From: Halioglobus maricola
GTDB lineage: Bacteria; Pseudomonadota; Gammaproteobacteria; Pseudomonadales; Halieaceae
Assembly: GCF_009388985.1 (NCBI RefSeq)
Contig: NZ_CP036422.1
Span: 2,184,501-2,248,500, forward strand
Direction of reading: 5' to 3'
DNA length: 64,000 nt
Below the pieces are notes generated by a model. The model was not told the origin of the DNA, ran no database searches, and saw only the letters and a list, made by a program, of their open reading frames with translations. The position numbers and the translations under genes were made by a program. This document shows positions 34,148-42,508 of the stretch, piece after piece (within the stretch, counting starts at the first letter, position 1; the number at the start of each line of letters is the position of its first letter).

Positions 34148-34918
34148 ATGCTCACAGTTAGACCTATTCCTGCATATGACGATAATTATATCTGGCTCAT
34201 CACCCGCGATGGCACCGATAAGGCATTCGTGGTCGACCCGGGCGACCCAGCTCCCGTCCTGCAACGCCTGGAAGCAGAAAAGCTGACTCTCTCTGGCATC
34301 CTGGTAACACACCATCATTTCGACCATGTAGGCGGACTGGGGCCACTGCGTGATGCTTATGGCCCTGTCGTTTATGGCCCCGACAACCCCGCGATTGACG
34401 GCCTGGATCGTATTGTTCATGCCGGCGATTGTGTCGATGTGCTTGGCGAATCATTCGAGGTGCTTCAGGTGCCCGGCCACACCCTGGACCATATCGCTTA
34501 TTTTGGCCCTGCAGCAGCGCAGCTGTTCTGTGGCGACACCCTTTTCGCCGGCGGTTGCGGTCGTTTATTCGAAGGCACTCCGGCCATGATGCACGGCTCC
34601 CTGGCAAGCCTGGCGGCACTGCCGGCGGCTACCCGTGTTTATTGCGCCCATGAATACACGCTGGCGAATCTTGCCTTTGCGCGGGCCGTTGAACCCGACA
34701 ATGTCGCACTTGCCGAGCGGGCCATCGCCGCGCAAGCGACCCGAGAGGCCGGCGAGCCGACCGTGCCATCTACGCTGGCCATGGAACTTTCGACCAATCC
34801 CTTCCTGCGCTGCTCGGAACCGGGCCTGCTGGCGTCCATGAAAGCCCAGGGCAAGCTGGACGGCGAAACCCCGATCGAGGTCTTCGCCGCTGTCAGACAA
34901 TGGAAGGACAGCTTTTAA
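34148..34918 (+). CDS. gloB: Hydroxyacylglutathione hydrolase (glyoxalase II)
   Basis: This 256-residue protein starts MLTVRPIPAYDDNYIWLI, as in GloB; a TTG at 34133 is less likely. The binuclear metal site THHHFDHVGGLG is followed by VPGHTLDHIAYF, FCGDTLFAGGCGRLFEG and YCAHEYTLANL, all standard for glyoxalase II. It hydrolyses S-lactoylglutathione to lactate and glutathione in methylglyoxal detoxification. Divergent from the yafS-like gene. Confidence 0.95.
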   Translation: MLTVRPIPAYDDNYIWLITRDGTDKAFVVDPGDPAPVLQRLEAEKLTLSGILVTHHHFDHVGGLGPLRDAYGPVVYGPDNPAIDGLDRIVHAGDCVDVLGESFEVLQVPGHTLDHIAYFGPAAAQLFCGDTLFAGGCGRLFEGTPAMMHGSLASLAALPAATRVYCAHEYTLANLAFARAVEPDNVALAERAIAAQATREAGEPTVPSTLAMELSTNPFLRCSEPGLLASMKAQGKLDGETPIEVFAAVRQWKDSF

Positions 34919-35026
34919 CTGAAAAAGACTAGCCTCGAGACACGCCCCTGACGGACAATGACACGCCGGCAATAGCCGACCCTAGAAACGACCTTAAGTA
35001 AGAATATAATTATCTTTAAATTCAGA

Positions 35027-36364
35027 ATGTTACGACGTATTTTTGCAGCTATTTCTATAGTCGCCAGTGTGGCCGCATGTCAGAGCTTGCCGGACCAGCC
35101 ACGCAGCACCTCGGACCGCGAGACCTATACTGAGCCCAGCCCGAAGGAAATGTTCGGCTCGGATCAAGCTATCGCCGAGACGAACCCCCCAAAGGACCTT
35201 TGGGAACGCATACGGCGGCAGATGACCTGGCAGAAAATCCACAACCAGCAGGTTGGACAGGCCCGCGACCACTATCTGCGCCAACCTAACTACCTTCCGG
35301 TAGTGTCTGAACGCGCCTCGCTCTACCTTCACTACATCGTGGAGGAGGTAGAGAAGCGAGACATCCCCATTGAGCTCGCCCTGCTGCCTTTGGTTGAGAG
35401 CACGCTTAACCCCTTTGCCGTGTCCTCTGAGAGCGCCGCAGGCCTGTGGCAAATAATGCCGGCCACCGGACGCTGGCTCGGGCTCTACAGCGATTGGTGG
35501 TACGACGGCCGGCGGGACCTGCGAGCGTCAACTGATACCGCCCTGGACTACCTGGAATCACTGCACAAGGAATTCGACGAGGACTGGATGCTCGCACTGG
35601 CTGCCTATAATGCCGGCAAGGGTCGCGTCGGTCGCGCCCGGCGCGCGAACGAAAAACAGGGCCTGCCCACTGACTATTGGTCGCTCAAGCTTCCACGCGA
35701 AACCCGTCATTATGTGCCTCGCCTGCTGGCGCTCACCCAGATCGTCGCCTTCCCGGAAGCGTTTGATGTCGAAATTCCGCCTGTTGCCAATGCACCGGCA
35801 TTTGAGATCGGCAACACTGGCGGACAAATTGAACTGGCCAGGGCCGCCTCTTTGGCCGGCATCGACCTGAATATGGTGCAGGCTCTGAACCCTGGCCAAC
35901 TGCGCTGGGCCACGTCTCCCGAAACAGCCCCGGAGCTGCTCCTGCCACTGGGCAGCGCGGCTGCGTTCCACGCGGGAGTCGCGCAGCTGACTGACGCTGA
36001 CCGGGTACGCTGGGAACACTATCGCATTGAGAGCGGTGACAACCTGATCCGTATCGCCAGGAAATTTGATACTGAAGTCGAGTTGCTACGCCAGGTGAAC
36101 GATATACGTGGCAGTATGATTCGCGCCGGCGACACACTGATGATCCCCCAGGGTAGTGACTGGGCAACCAGTCTGGCCATGGCAGATCGCTCCAATGATG
36201 AACCCACTCGCCGCGGCTATCGCGTCCGTCGAGGAGATTCACTCTATCGTATCGCCGGCAGATTCAAGATCTCGGTGCACGATATCATCGCCTGGAACTC
36301 ACTCGATCCAAATGCATACCTGCAACCCGGACAGCGACTGACGCTGTACGTCAGCGGAGGCTGA
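35027..36364 (+). CDS. mltD: Membrane-bound lytic murein transglycosylase D
   Basis: This 445-residue lipoprotein has a signal ending SIVASVAAC (lipobox, mature N-terminal Cys ~18). The lytic transglycosylase domain has the catalytic Glu in LPLVESTLNPFAVSSESAAG, followed by LWQIMPATGRWLGL and MLALAAYNAGKGRV. Two LysM repeats near the C-terminus (YRIESGDNLIRIARKF, YRVRRGDSLYRIAGRF) bind peptidoglycan. It cleaves glycan strands to 1,6-anhydromuropeptides at the outer membrane. A 6-bp gap separates it from rlmG. Confidence 0.95.
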   Translation: MLRRIFAAISIVASVAACQSLPDQPRSTSDRETYTEPSPKEMFGSDQAIAETNPPKDLWERIRRQMTWQKIHNQQVGQARDHYLRQPNYLPVVSERASLYLHYIVEEVEKRDIPIELALLPLVESTLNPFAVSSESAAGLWQIMPATGRWLGLYSDWWYDGRRDLRASTDTALDYLESLHKEFDEDWMLALAAYNAGKGRVGRARRANEKQGLPTDYWSLKLPRETRHYVPRLLALTQIVAFPEAFDVEIPPVANAPAFEIGNTGGQIELARAASLAGIDLNMVQALNPGQLRWATSPETAPELLLPLGSAAAFHAGVAQLTDADRVRWEHYRIESGDNLIRIARKFDTEVELLRQVNDIRGSMIRAGDTLMIPQGSDWATSLAMADRSNDEPTRRGYRVRRGDSLYRIAGRFKISVHDIIAWNSLDPNAYLQPGQRLTLYVSGG

Positions 36365-36370
36365 GGCCCC

Positions 36371-37483
36371 ATGTCCGCTGCGACACGCCTGGAAACAGGC
36401 CTCGGCAGCTGGGCTTTGCAGCGATATCCTCGCCGCAGCAAGGACCCCCTGCGAGCCTGGTGTGGCGCAGACTTGTTGCTTATTGAAGCGGCGTCCGAAC
36501 GCCAGCCCAGCCAGTGCCTGGTCGTAAATGACGAGCACGGAGCGCTCTCCACTGCGCTCCAGCCCGCACTGAGTTGGACCGATTCAGCGCTGGCCGCACT
36601 CGCCACGGAAAGCAATTTACAGTCCAATGCTCTCGCTCCAGTGCCAGTCTGCTGGAGCACTTCTGTACCCGCTCTGCGCCCTGAGCTGGTAGTGCTACGC
36701 GTGCCCAAACAGACCGCCTATTTTGAATACCAGCTCGCTGTGCTGCACGCACTTATGCCTGCCGGAGCCGAACTGCTATGCGCAGGCATGGATAAACATC
36801 TTTCACCTCACACTGCAGACACTATCGCCCGAGTCTTTGGTCCTACCGAACGCCACCGCGGGTCCCGCAAGGCGCGCATGTTCAGCACCTGTCGCGATGA
36901 CGCCAGCCCCCTGGCCACGCCGCTTCCCTCGCGCTATCGCTGCGATGCCCTCAATGCTGAACTGGTGGCGATGGCCAACGTCTTCAGTGCTACCAGCCTC
37001 GATATCGGCAGCCGCGCGCTTATCGACAAACTGCACCTGCTGGAACCGGTGCCACGTGTGGCCGACCTGGCCTGCGGCAATGGCGTGCTCGGCCTGTGTG
37101 CCCGACAGCGCGGCCTCGGCGAAGAATTTCACTTCTTCGATGAGTCCGCCATGGCGATCGCCTCAGCTGAGGAAAATTGGCAGAGCCTGTATCCAGACGA
37201 GGCAGCACACTTTCATCACGGTGATGGACTACTGGCCAGCACCAAGCAATTCGATATGATTCTCTGCAACCCGCCTTTTCATCTTGGCCACAGCGTGGAT
37301 GATTTCGCTGGCAGGCGCCTGCTACAACAGTGCAAGACAAGGCTCGCACCAGGAGGATCCCTCGTGGTTGTGGCCAACCGTCACCTGGCTTACGCAGAAA
37401 CACTGAACCAACACTTTGACCAGGTCAGTGTGCTTGCGAACGACAAAAAATTCCAAATCTGGCGCGCCGTGTCTGTTGCCTGA
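36371..37483 (+). CDS. rlmG: 23S rRNA (guanine1835-N2)-methyltransferase RlmG
   Basis: This 370-residue protein (E. coli RlmG: 378) is colinear with it: WALQRYPRRSKDPLRAW, VVNDEHGALSTAL, VFSATSLDIGSRALID, SAM motif VADLACGNGVLGL, catalytic motif LCNPPFHLGH (N-P-P-F), and VVANRHLAYAETL. It methylates G1835 of 23S rRNA. The N-terminal half is the degenerate methyltransferase-like domain that serves in RNA binding. Confidence 0.93.
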   Translation: MSAATRLETGLGSWALQRYPRRSKDPLRAWCGADLLLIEAASERQPSQCLVVNDEHGALSTALQPALSWTDSALAALATESNLQSNALAPVPVCWSTSVPALRPELVVLRVPKQTAYFEYQLAVLHALMPAGAELLCAGMDKHLSPHTADTIARVFGPTERHRGSRKARMFSTCRDDASPLATPLPSRYRCDALNAELVAMANVFSATSLDIGSRALIDKLHLLEPVPRVADLACGNGVLGLCARQRGLGEEFHFFDESAMAIASAEENWQSLYPDEAAHFHHGDGLLASTKQFDMILCNPPFHLGHSVDDFAGRRLLQQCKTRLAPGGSLVVVANRHLAYAETLNQHFDQVSVLANDKKFQIWRAVSVA

Positions 37484-37569
37484 GCGGTCCTTCGGGGGTA
37501 TGTTGTGTCACTGCTGGATAGCAGCGCTGCTGCGTTCCAGTCCAAAATAATCTTCCAAGGACTTTATTG

Positions 37570-38190
37570 ATGAACAACACTCTGAGCCGCGCCACTCGCG
37601 GATTTGCCATCGCCCTCGCGGCCTTCTGCCTGCCGGCACTCGCACAAGAAACCCCAGCTTCCGAGGAAGCCGGCGATGCAAACGTTCGCGCTTCTATCGT
37701 GCAGACTGAGGCTGTGATCACCGGGATCGACCTTGAAAATCGACAGGTAACTCTCAAAGGCCCTATGGGCAATACCACCACAGTCCACGCCAAAGAAGAA
37801 CTGGTCGACCTTGAAGACGTCACAGTAGGCGACAAACTGGTCCTCACCTACCTTTCCGCACTTGAAGGCGAGCTGCGCGAGCCTACAGAAGAAGAAATGG
37901 CCAACCCGTGGGTTGTTCTCGAAGATAGCGGAGAAGGCGTTGTAGACGGTGAACCTGTCGCAGGCGGCGCACGCCTGGTGCGCGCTGTTTGCACTATCGA
38001 AGGCATGAACCGTCTGCTTGGCACAGTGACGCTGCTCGATCCGAATGGTCGCGCTCACCTGCTTGAAGGTGTTGAGCCCGAGAAGATGTCCGGCGTTGAA
38101 CTGGGTCAGACCGTTGTCGTGGTTTATCGCGAAGCCCTGGCTCTGACGCTGGAAATGGTTACCGCTGAACAAGACGCCGCTGCAGAGTAA
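37570..38190 (+). CDS. Exported protein of unknown function with two small beta-barrel-like repeats
   Basis: A 206-residue protein with a Sec signal peptide (cleavage near ALA-QE, residue ~25). The start is the ATG at 37570, not the TTG one codon upstream. The mature part is acidic. It contains an ITGIDLENRQVTLKGPMGN ... VGDKLVLTYLSAL unit and a second related unit (TIEGMNRLLGTVTLLDPNG ... LGQTVVVVYREAL), suggesting duplicated OB/DUF5666-like beta-barrels. Relatives of this pattern are periplasmic and often sit beside metal or envelope-stress genes, but I cannot assign a role. Confidence 0.8.
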   Translation: MNNTLSRATRGFAIALAAFCLPALAQETPASEEAGDANVRASIVQTEAVITGIDLENRQVTLKGPMGNTTTVHAKEELVDLEDVTVGDKLVLTYLSALEGELREPTEEEMANPWVVLEDSGEGVVDGEPVAGGARLVRAVCTIEGMNRLLGTVTLLDPNGRAHLLEGVEPEKMSGVELGQTVVVVYREALALTLEMVTAEQDAAAE

Positions 38191-38228
38191 ATCCTCAGCC
38201 TCTGCGCATCCTTGCTGCGCTGAAAGAT

Positions 38229-38271
38229 ACCTGTTCCGTCATCCGCTCCCCGCGGGGTTGATGGAACAGGT
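38229..38271 (+). terminator. Long GC-rich hairpin after the exported-protein gene
   Basis: ACCTGTTC pairs with GAACAGGT around an inner CATC/GATG and CCCC..GGGG stem. No U-tract follows, so it may be a factor-assisted terminator or an RNA-stabilising structure rather than a classical intrinsic terminator. Confidence 0.4.
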
Positions 38272-38301
38272 TTCCATCCAACCCCGGGGAGAATTGCGTA
38301 A

Positions 38302-39171
38302 GTGAAGTTCGTCCTATCTACATCGTTTAGCTCGGTCGCCCACCTGACAAGACTCGCTCCAGTCGCCGACACACATGGCTGGCATGCAATGTCGTTTTCA
38401 GATCACGTCGTCAACCCAGAGCAAATCAATACGCCCTACCCCTACACGGACGATGGAAGTCGGCGCTGGGAGCCCTTTACCGACTGGCCAGATCCCTGGG
38501 TCATGATCGGCGCGCTGGCAGCCATTACAGAGAAGCTTCGCTTCACAAACAATGTGTTCGTTCTGCCCATGCGCAATCCTTATCTGGTCGCCAAAGCAAT
38601 CAGTACGGCGGCGATTATTTCCAATAACCGTATAACACCTGCCTTCGGTGTCGGCTGGTCTCGAGATGAATTCGAGCTTATGGACCAGGAGTTTACTACC
38701 CGCGGTAAACGCGCCAATGAGATGATCGAAATTATGCGCCTGCTATGGAGCGGCGAGATGGTGAGCTACGAGGGCAAACACTATCAATTCCCGGCGATGG
38801 AAATGAACCCAGCGCCTACTGAACGCATTCCGATCTGGATCGGTGGCATTTCAGACCCCGCGATGAAGCGCGCCGCTCGTCTGGGCGATGGCTGGGTGAC
38901 GGACCTCCAGAGCAGTGCGGACATCGTTGCGTCGATAGAAAAGATCCGTCAGTGGCGGGCTGAATTCGGACGTGAACATGAGCCTTTTGAAGTGATGGCC
39001 ACGCCTAATGACGCCTGGACTGCCGACGGCTATCGGCAGTTGGAGGACGCTGGCGTAACCCATATCATGACGATGCCGTGGCCTTTCTATCACGGCGACA
39101 GCCAGTTACTTGAACACAAGATCGATAGCATCAAACGTTTCGCGGATGATGTTATAAGCGCATTCAGTTAG
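38302..39171 (+). CDS. Luciferase-like monooxygenase (LLM-class flavin/F420-dependent oxidoreductase)
   Basis: This 289-residue TIM-barrel protein starts at GTG 38302 behind GGGGAG. Features include FSDHVVNPEQ, TNNVFVLPMRNPYLVAKAIS, the cofactor-binding RITPAFGVGWSRDEF, and IPIWIGGISDPAMKRAARLG followed by GDGWVTDL. It belongs to the F420/FMN luciferase-like superfamily; in a proteobacterium FMN is plausible, but several Halieaceae relatives are annotated as F420-type, so the cofactor is open. Substrate unknown. The end overlaps the convergent addA stop by 8 bp. Confidence 0.87.
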   Translation: MKFVLSTSFSSVAHLTRLAPVADTHGWHAMSFSDHVVNPEQINTPYPYTDDGSRRWEPFTDWPDPWVMIGALAAITEKLRFTNNVFVLPMRNPYLVAKAISTAAIISNNRITPAFGVGWSRDEFELMDQEFTTRGKRANEMIEIMRLLWSGEMVSYEGKHYQFPAMEMNPAPTERIPIWIGGISDPAMKRAARLGDGWVTDLQSSADIVASIEKIRQWRAEFGREHEPFEVMATPNDAWTADGYRQLEDAGVTHIMTMPWPFYHGDSQLLEHKIDSIKRFADDVISAFS

Positions 39172-42100
39172 CGTCGATCACTTGTAATCGGCCCAGTCCG
39201 GTAAAGTACAGAGCGCATTTGATTGGTTCAGCACCAAACCCGGCGAGGCCTCGTCGGTAGCCGTCGAGTTGCGGGCGATAACGCTCTGCCTCGTGCTGTA
39301 GAAACGCCTCCACACTGTCACCTTCCGCGGGCACACTGCTCTTGTAATCAATGATCCAGCGCGTGCCGGTTCCCCGATCAACAAAGGTGCGATCAACAAT
39401 CAGCTCCTGAGCAGAGCCATCGGCTGCCACCAGAGTGATTTCCAGTTCATTGGCGGCAGCGCCATGTTCGCTGCTGAGAATCCATCTGCCAGCCTCCTCA
39501 TCTGCCAGAGTTCTGTTCACAGCATCAAGGACGCGGGTAGTCGCCGGCTGCAGCAGCGCCCCGCCCAGACCCAGTTCACGCAAGCGCAGTGCCACACCTT
39601 GATCATCGTCTGGCGACAGTTGCTCCGGCAGCCCCGGCATCATTGCCAAGCGTTCCAGCTGTTCGTGAATAACAGTGCCCACGTGTCGGTCGGCTCGATT
39701 GAGCGCCTGTTCGGGTATATTGGGAGCGCCCTCTTCGGCTTGCGCAGTCAGATTTGGTACTGGCGGCAACGTCAGTACCCGGGTGAGCCCGACATCTGCA
39801 CTCGCTGCTTGAGCCGGGGGCTCCAGGGGCTCGTGCAAGGTCATCTGGCTGCAAAAGGTTGGCCAGATCCGGCTGAGCAAAGCGCCCTCAGGTGGCGGTT
39901 TGATCTCAGCGGCTTCGCCGGGATTGCGCTGACTGGTCTCTCCGAGCACTGCCGACAACGTCAATTTTTTAACCGCTCGAGTCGCCCCCACATACAGCAG
40001 GCGGGTGGTTTCGAGCCGGGATTTCTCCGCTCGCTGGGCCTTGAGGAAGTTATACAGACTCGGAGCATTTTTGTCGCTGTGATCATCTGCAGCCAGCAGA
40101 AAACCCCTGTCGCCGCCGGGAGTTATGTATTCATCCCAAAGCAGGATGTCGCGACCGTCGCCCCGGGTGCCACGCCCAAGCGCCGGAATGATGACCCAGT
40201 CAAACTCCAGTCCTTTGGATTTGTGCAGTGTCATCACTTTTAATTTGGCTGACGCGCCTTCGCCACTCGCATAAAGCCGAGCAATCCGCTCGTCCAGCCA
40301 GCTGATATCGAGGTATCCACAAACGCTCTCGGCCTCCTGAAGCAGCTCGAAGAAGCGCTGTGCGTCTTCGAGGTAGCGCCCGTGCACGACCGACTCAGGT
40401 CCGCCGAGGCTCAACCAGAGCTGCTCGACCCAGACTCGCAAGGCCAGGCGCTCCCGTTTATGCCATGCCCAATCCAGACACACTGCCAGTCGCTCCAGCG
40501 CCGCGCGGCCACTGCTGGAAACGGTCTCTGGCCATGCCCTGGCACGTAATACAGCCGCGAGATTCTGCCATCTGGAATGCTCGCTGGACTGGGCCAATGC
40601 CAGCAAATCTGCGGTATCAAGCGCCACCCATGGCGAACGCAGCAGACCGTACCAGGCGACCCTGTCGGCGGCATTGGCAAGCGCACGACACAGGTTGAGC
40701 AAATCGACAATCGCAGGCGAACCAGAGAGAGGGTCCATATCCTCAGCCGCGAAACCAATGCCCCGGCGGCGCAATTCAGCGAGCGTTACAGCGAGTTGAC
40801 CACGAGACCGGCCGAGTAGCGCGATCGATGCATAGGTTTCATCGTTCAACTTCGCTTCGATCTGATCAGCGATAAAACAGGCTTCCTGCTCCGTGGCAAA
40901 ATCGCCATGAAAAGCATGCTGCTCTATCGCTGCCTCCACGAGTACAGGCTTTACTGCTGTCGCAGGCGTGTAGCTGACCATGCTGCGCCGCACATCGCTG
41001 TGCGGTGGAAACGCTTTGGCAAACGTGTCATTCACCCAATCAACGACCGCACTACTGGATCGAAAATTGCTCTTGAGATCGACTGCAATGGGTTCAACAC
41101 CATTGAACCCGCGGTCGCGAGCGCGCAGGAACAAGCCCACGTTGGCATTGCGAAAGCCGTAGATCGACTGCATGCCATCACCGACGATAAATACCGTGCG
41201 CGGCGCCGTGGGGTTTGCCTCATTGTATTCACCCCAGCCTCGGGTCAAGCGCCCCAGCAGGCGGTACTGGTTGATGGCCGTATCCTGAAATTCATCCACC
41301 AGAATATGCTCGATGCTGTAGTCGAGCCGCATTGCCAATTCAGTTGGAGCGTCGTCCTCACCGAGCGCATCCAACGCCGAGAGTGCTACCTGCGTATGGT
41401 CGACCTCGCCACGGCGCTCGAATACGAGCAGCAAACAGGCTGCGACGAGGGGGAGCACGTGCGAGAGGTGCACCACCAACTGCCAGGAAGCGGCGTGCTC
41501 GTCCATATCGGGAAGTGCAGTCACCGCAACGAGCGCTGGCAGCAATTGCTCCTGTGCGGCCATTCGCTCCAGCAGGTCCTTGCAGTGGTCCTTGTAATCC
41601 TGGGCTTCACCCTTTCCAGCGGGAAAACCGTTACGCACGTTGACCGACTTGCGATATTTGGCATCCTGAGTGAGAAGCATGTTGATAAGGGAGCGCCAAT
41701 AGGAAAGATCCGAGCTTTGCGCGCTTGGAAATTCATCCGGTACCGGCTGCTGCAAATTGTGCTGGGCGTAGCAAAACAACTCAAACAGCTCGTCTTCAAA
41801 GGGTTCTAAAAGTGAAGCCAGTTCACCAAGTTTCTCGTCAACCAGCGCTGCTACCATCGCGTGCAGCCGCTGCTCCGCCTCTACCGGGGACGCCCTTACC
41901 CCCATGTGTTCATGCCACTGATCTCGTTTGCCCAACATGGTCACAAGCAGGTCGCTCATGCGTTGCCAGTTGTTATCAAAGTGCAGTAATAGCTGCTCTA
42001 GATCTTCCGCTTCGGGTCGTTGACTCTCCAGCAGCTTGAATAAATCAGTGACCGCCTCTCGGTATAGCGGACTCGCGTCGTCGACGGCCTGGGCCTGCCC

Positions 42101-42508
42101 TCCAAACTGGCTCATGATCGGCAGCTGACGCGTGAGACCGGCACAGAAGCTGTCAATGGTTTTGATGTTCAGCCTCGAACTGTCGCGGGTCAGGTGCCAC
42201 CCCTGCGTTTCGCCCGCGACAAGCGCGGCTTTAGCCAGCTCTCGGGTCGTAAGCTCGTGCTCACCCTCACAGGCGCTGTTGCGCTGCGCAGCGAGCAGTG
42301 CCTGCATGACGCGCTCGCGCATTTCGGCGGCTGCTTTGCGGGTAAAGGTAATCGCCAGAACCTGCTCCGGACGTTGCACTCTGGCCAGCAGCGCGAGAAA
42401 GCGCTGGATGAGAAGCTCTGTTTTGCCGGAACCCGCAGGGGCAGTTACACAGAAACTGCGCGTGACTTCCAGCGCATTCCTGCGTTCAGCCGCGTCGACG
42501 ATACTCAT
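39164..42508 (-). CDS. addA: AddA-like UvrD/Rep-family helicase-nuclease subunit
   Basis: This 1114-residue protein starts MSIVDAAERRNALEVTRSF at 42508 (ATGA overlap with the upstream addB). It has Walker A TAPAGSGKTELLIQRF, DEFQDT in ILVDEFQDTAINQYRLL, motif IV/V regions including VMTLHKSKGLEFDWVIIPAL, and a C-terminal PD-(D/E)XK nuclease core RWIIDYKSSVPAEG. AddAB processes double-strand breaks like RecBCD. Together with the next gene it forms the pair; no recC or recD is visible. Confidence 0.92.
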   Translation of the reverse strand: MSIVDAAERRNALEVTRSFCVTAPAGSGKTELLIQRFLALLARVQRPEQVLAITFTRKAAAEMRERVMQALLAAQRNSACEGEHELTTRELAKAALVAGETQGWHLTRDSSRLNIKTIDSFCAGLTRQLPIMSQFGGQAQAVDDASPLYREAVTDLFKLLESQRPEAEDLEQLLLHFDNNWQRMSDLLVTMLGKRDQWHEHMGVRASPVEAEQRLHAMVAALVDEKLGELASLLEPFEDELFELFCYAQHNLQQPVPDEFPSAQSSDLSYWRSLINMLLTQDAKYRKSVNVRNGFPAGKGEAQDYKDHCKDLLERMAAQEQLLPALVAVTALPDMDEHAASWQLVVHLSHVLPLVAACLLLVFERRGEVDHTQVALSALDALGEDDAPTELAMRLDYSIEHILVDEFQDTAINQYRLLGRLTRGWGEYNEANPTAPRTVFIVGDGMQSIYGFRNANVGLFLRARDRGFNGVEPIAVDLKSNFRSSSAVVDWVNDTFAKAFPPHSDVRRSMVSYTPATAVKPVLVEAAIEQHAFHGDFATEQEACFIADQIEAKLNDETYASIALLGRSRGQLAVTLAELRRRGIGFAAEDMDPLSGSPAIVDLLNLCRALANAADRVAWYGLLRSPWVALDTADLLALAQSSEHSRWQNLAAVLRARAWPETVSSSGRAALERLAVCLDWAWHKRERLALRVWVEQLWLSLGGPESVVHGRYLEDAQRFFELLQEAESVCGYLDISWLDERIARLYASGEGASAKLKVMTLHKSKGLEFDWVIIPALGRGTRGDGRDILLWDEYITPGGDRGFLLAADDHSDKNAPSLYNFLKAQRAEKSRLETTRLLYVGATRAVKKLTLSAVLGETSQRNPGEAAEIKPPPEGALLSRIWPTFCSQMTLHEPLEPPAQAASADVGLTRVLTLPPVPNLTAQAEEGAPNIPEQALNRADRHVGTVIHEQLERLAMMPGLPEQLSPDDDQGVALRLRELGLGGALLQPATTRVLDAVNRTLADEEAGRWILSSEHGAAANELEITLVAADGSAQELIVDRTFVDRGTGTRWIIDYKSSVPAEGDSVEAFLQHEAERYRPQLDGYRRGLAGFGAEPIKCALYFTGLGRLQVIDAN

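Noticed and set aside
40907..41809. 300-codon + strand frame inside addA
   Set aside because: No coding motif; lies antisense to the conserved helicase core of AddA.
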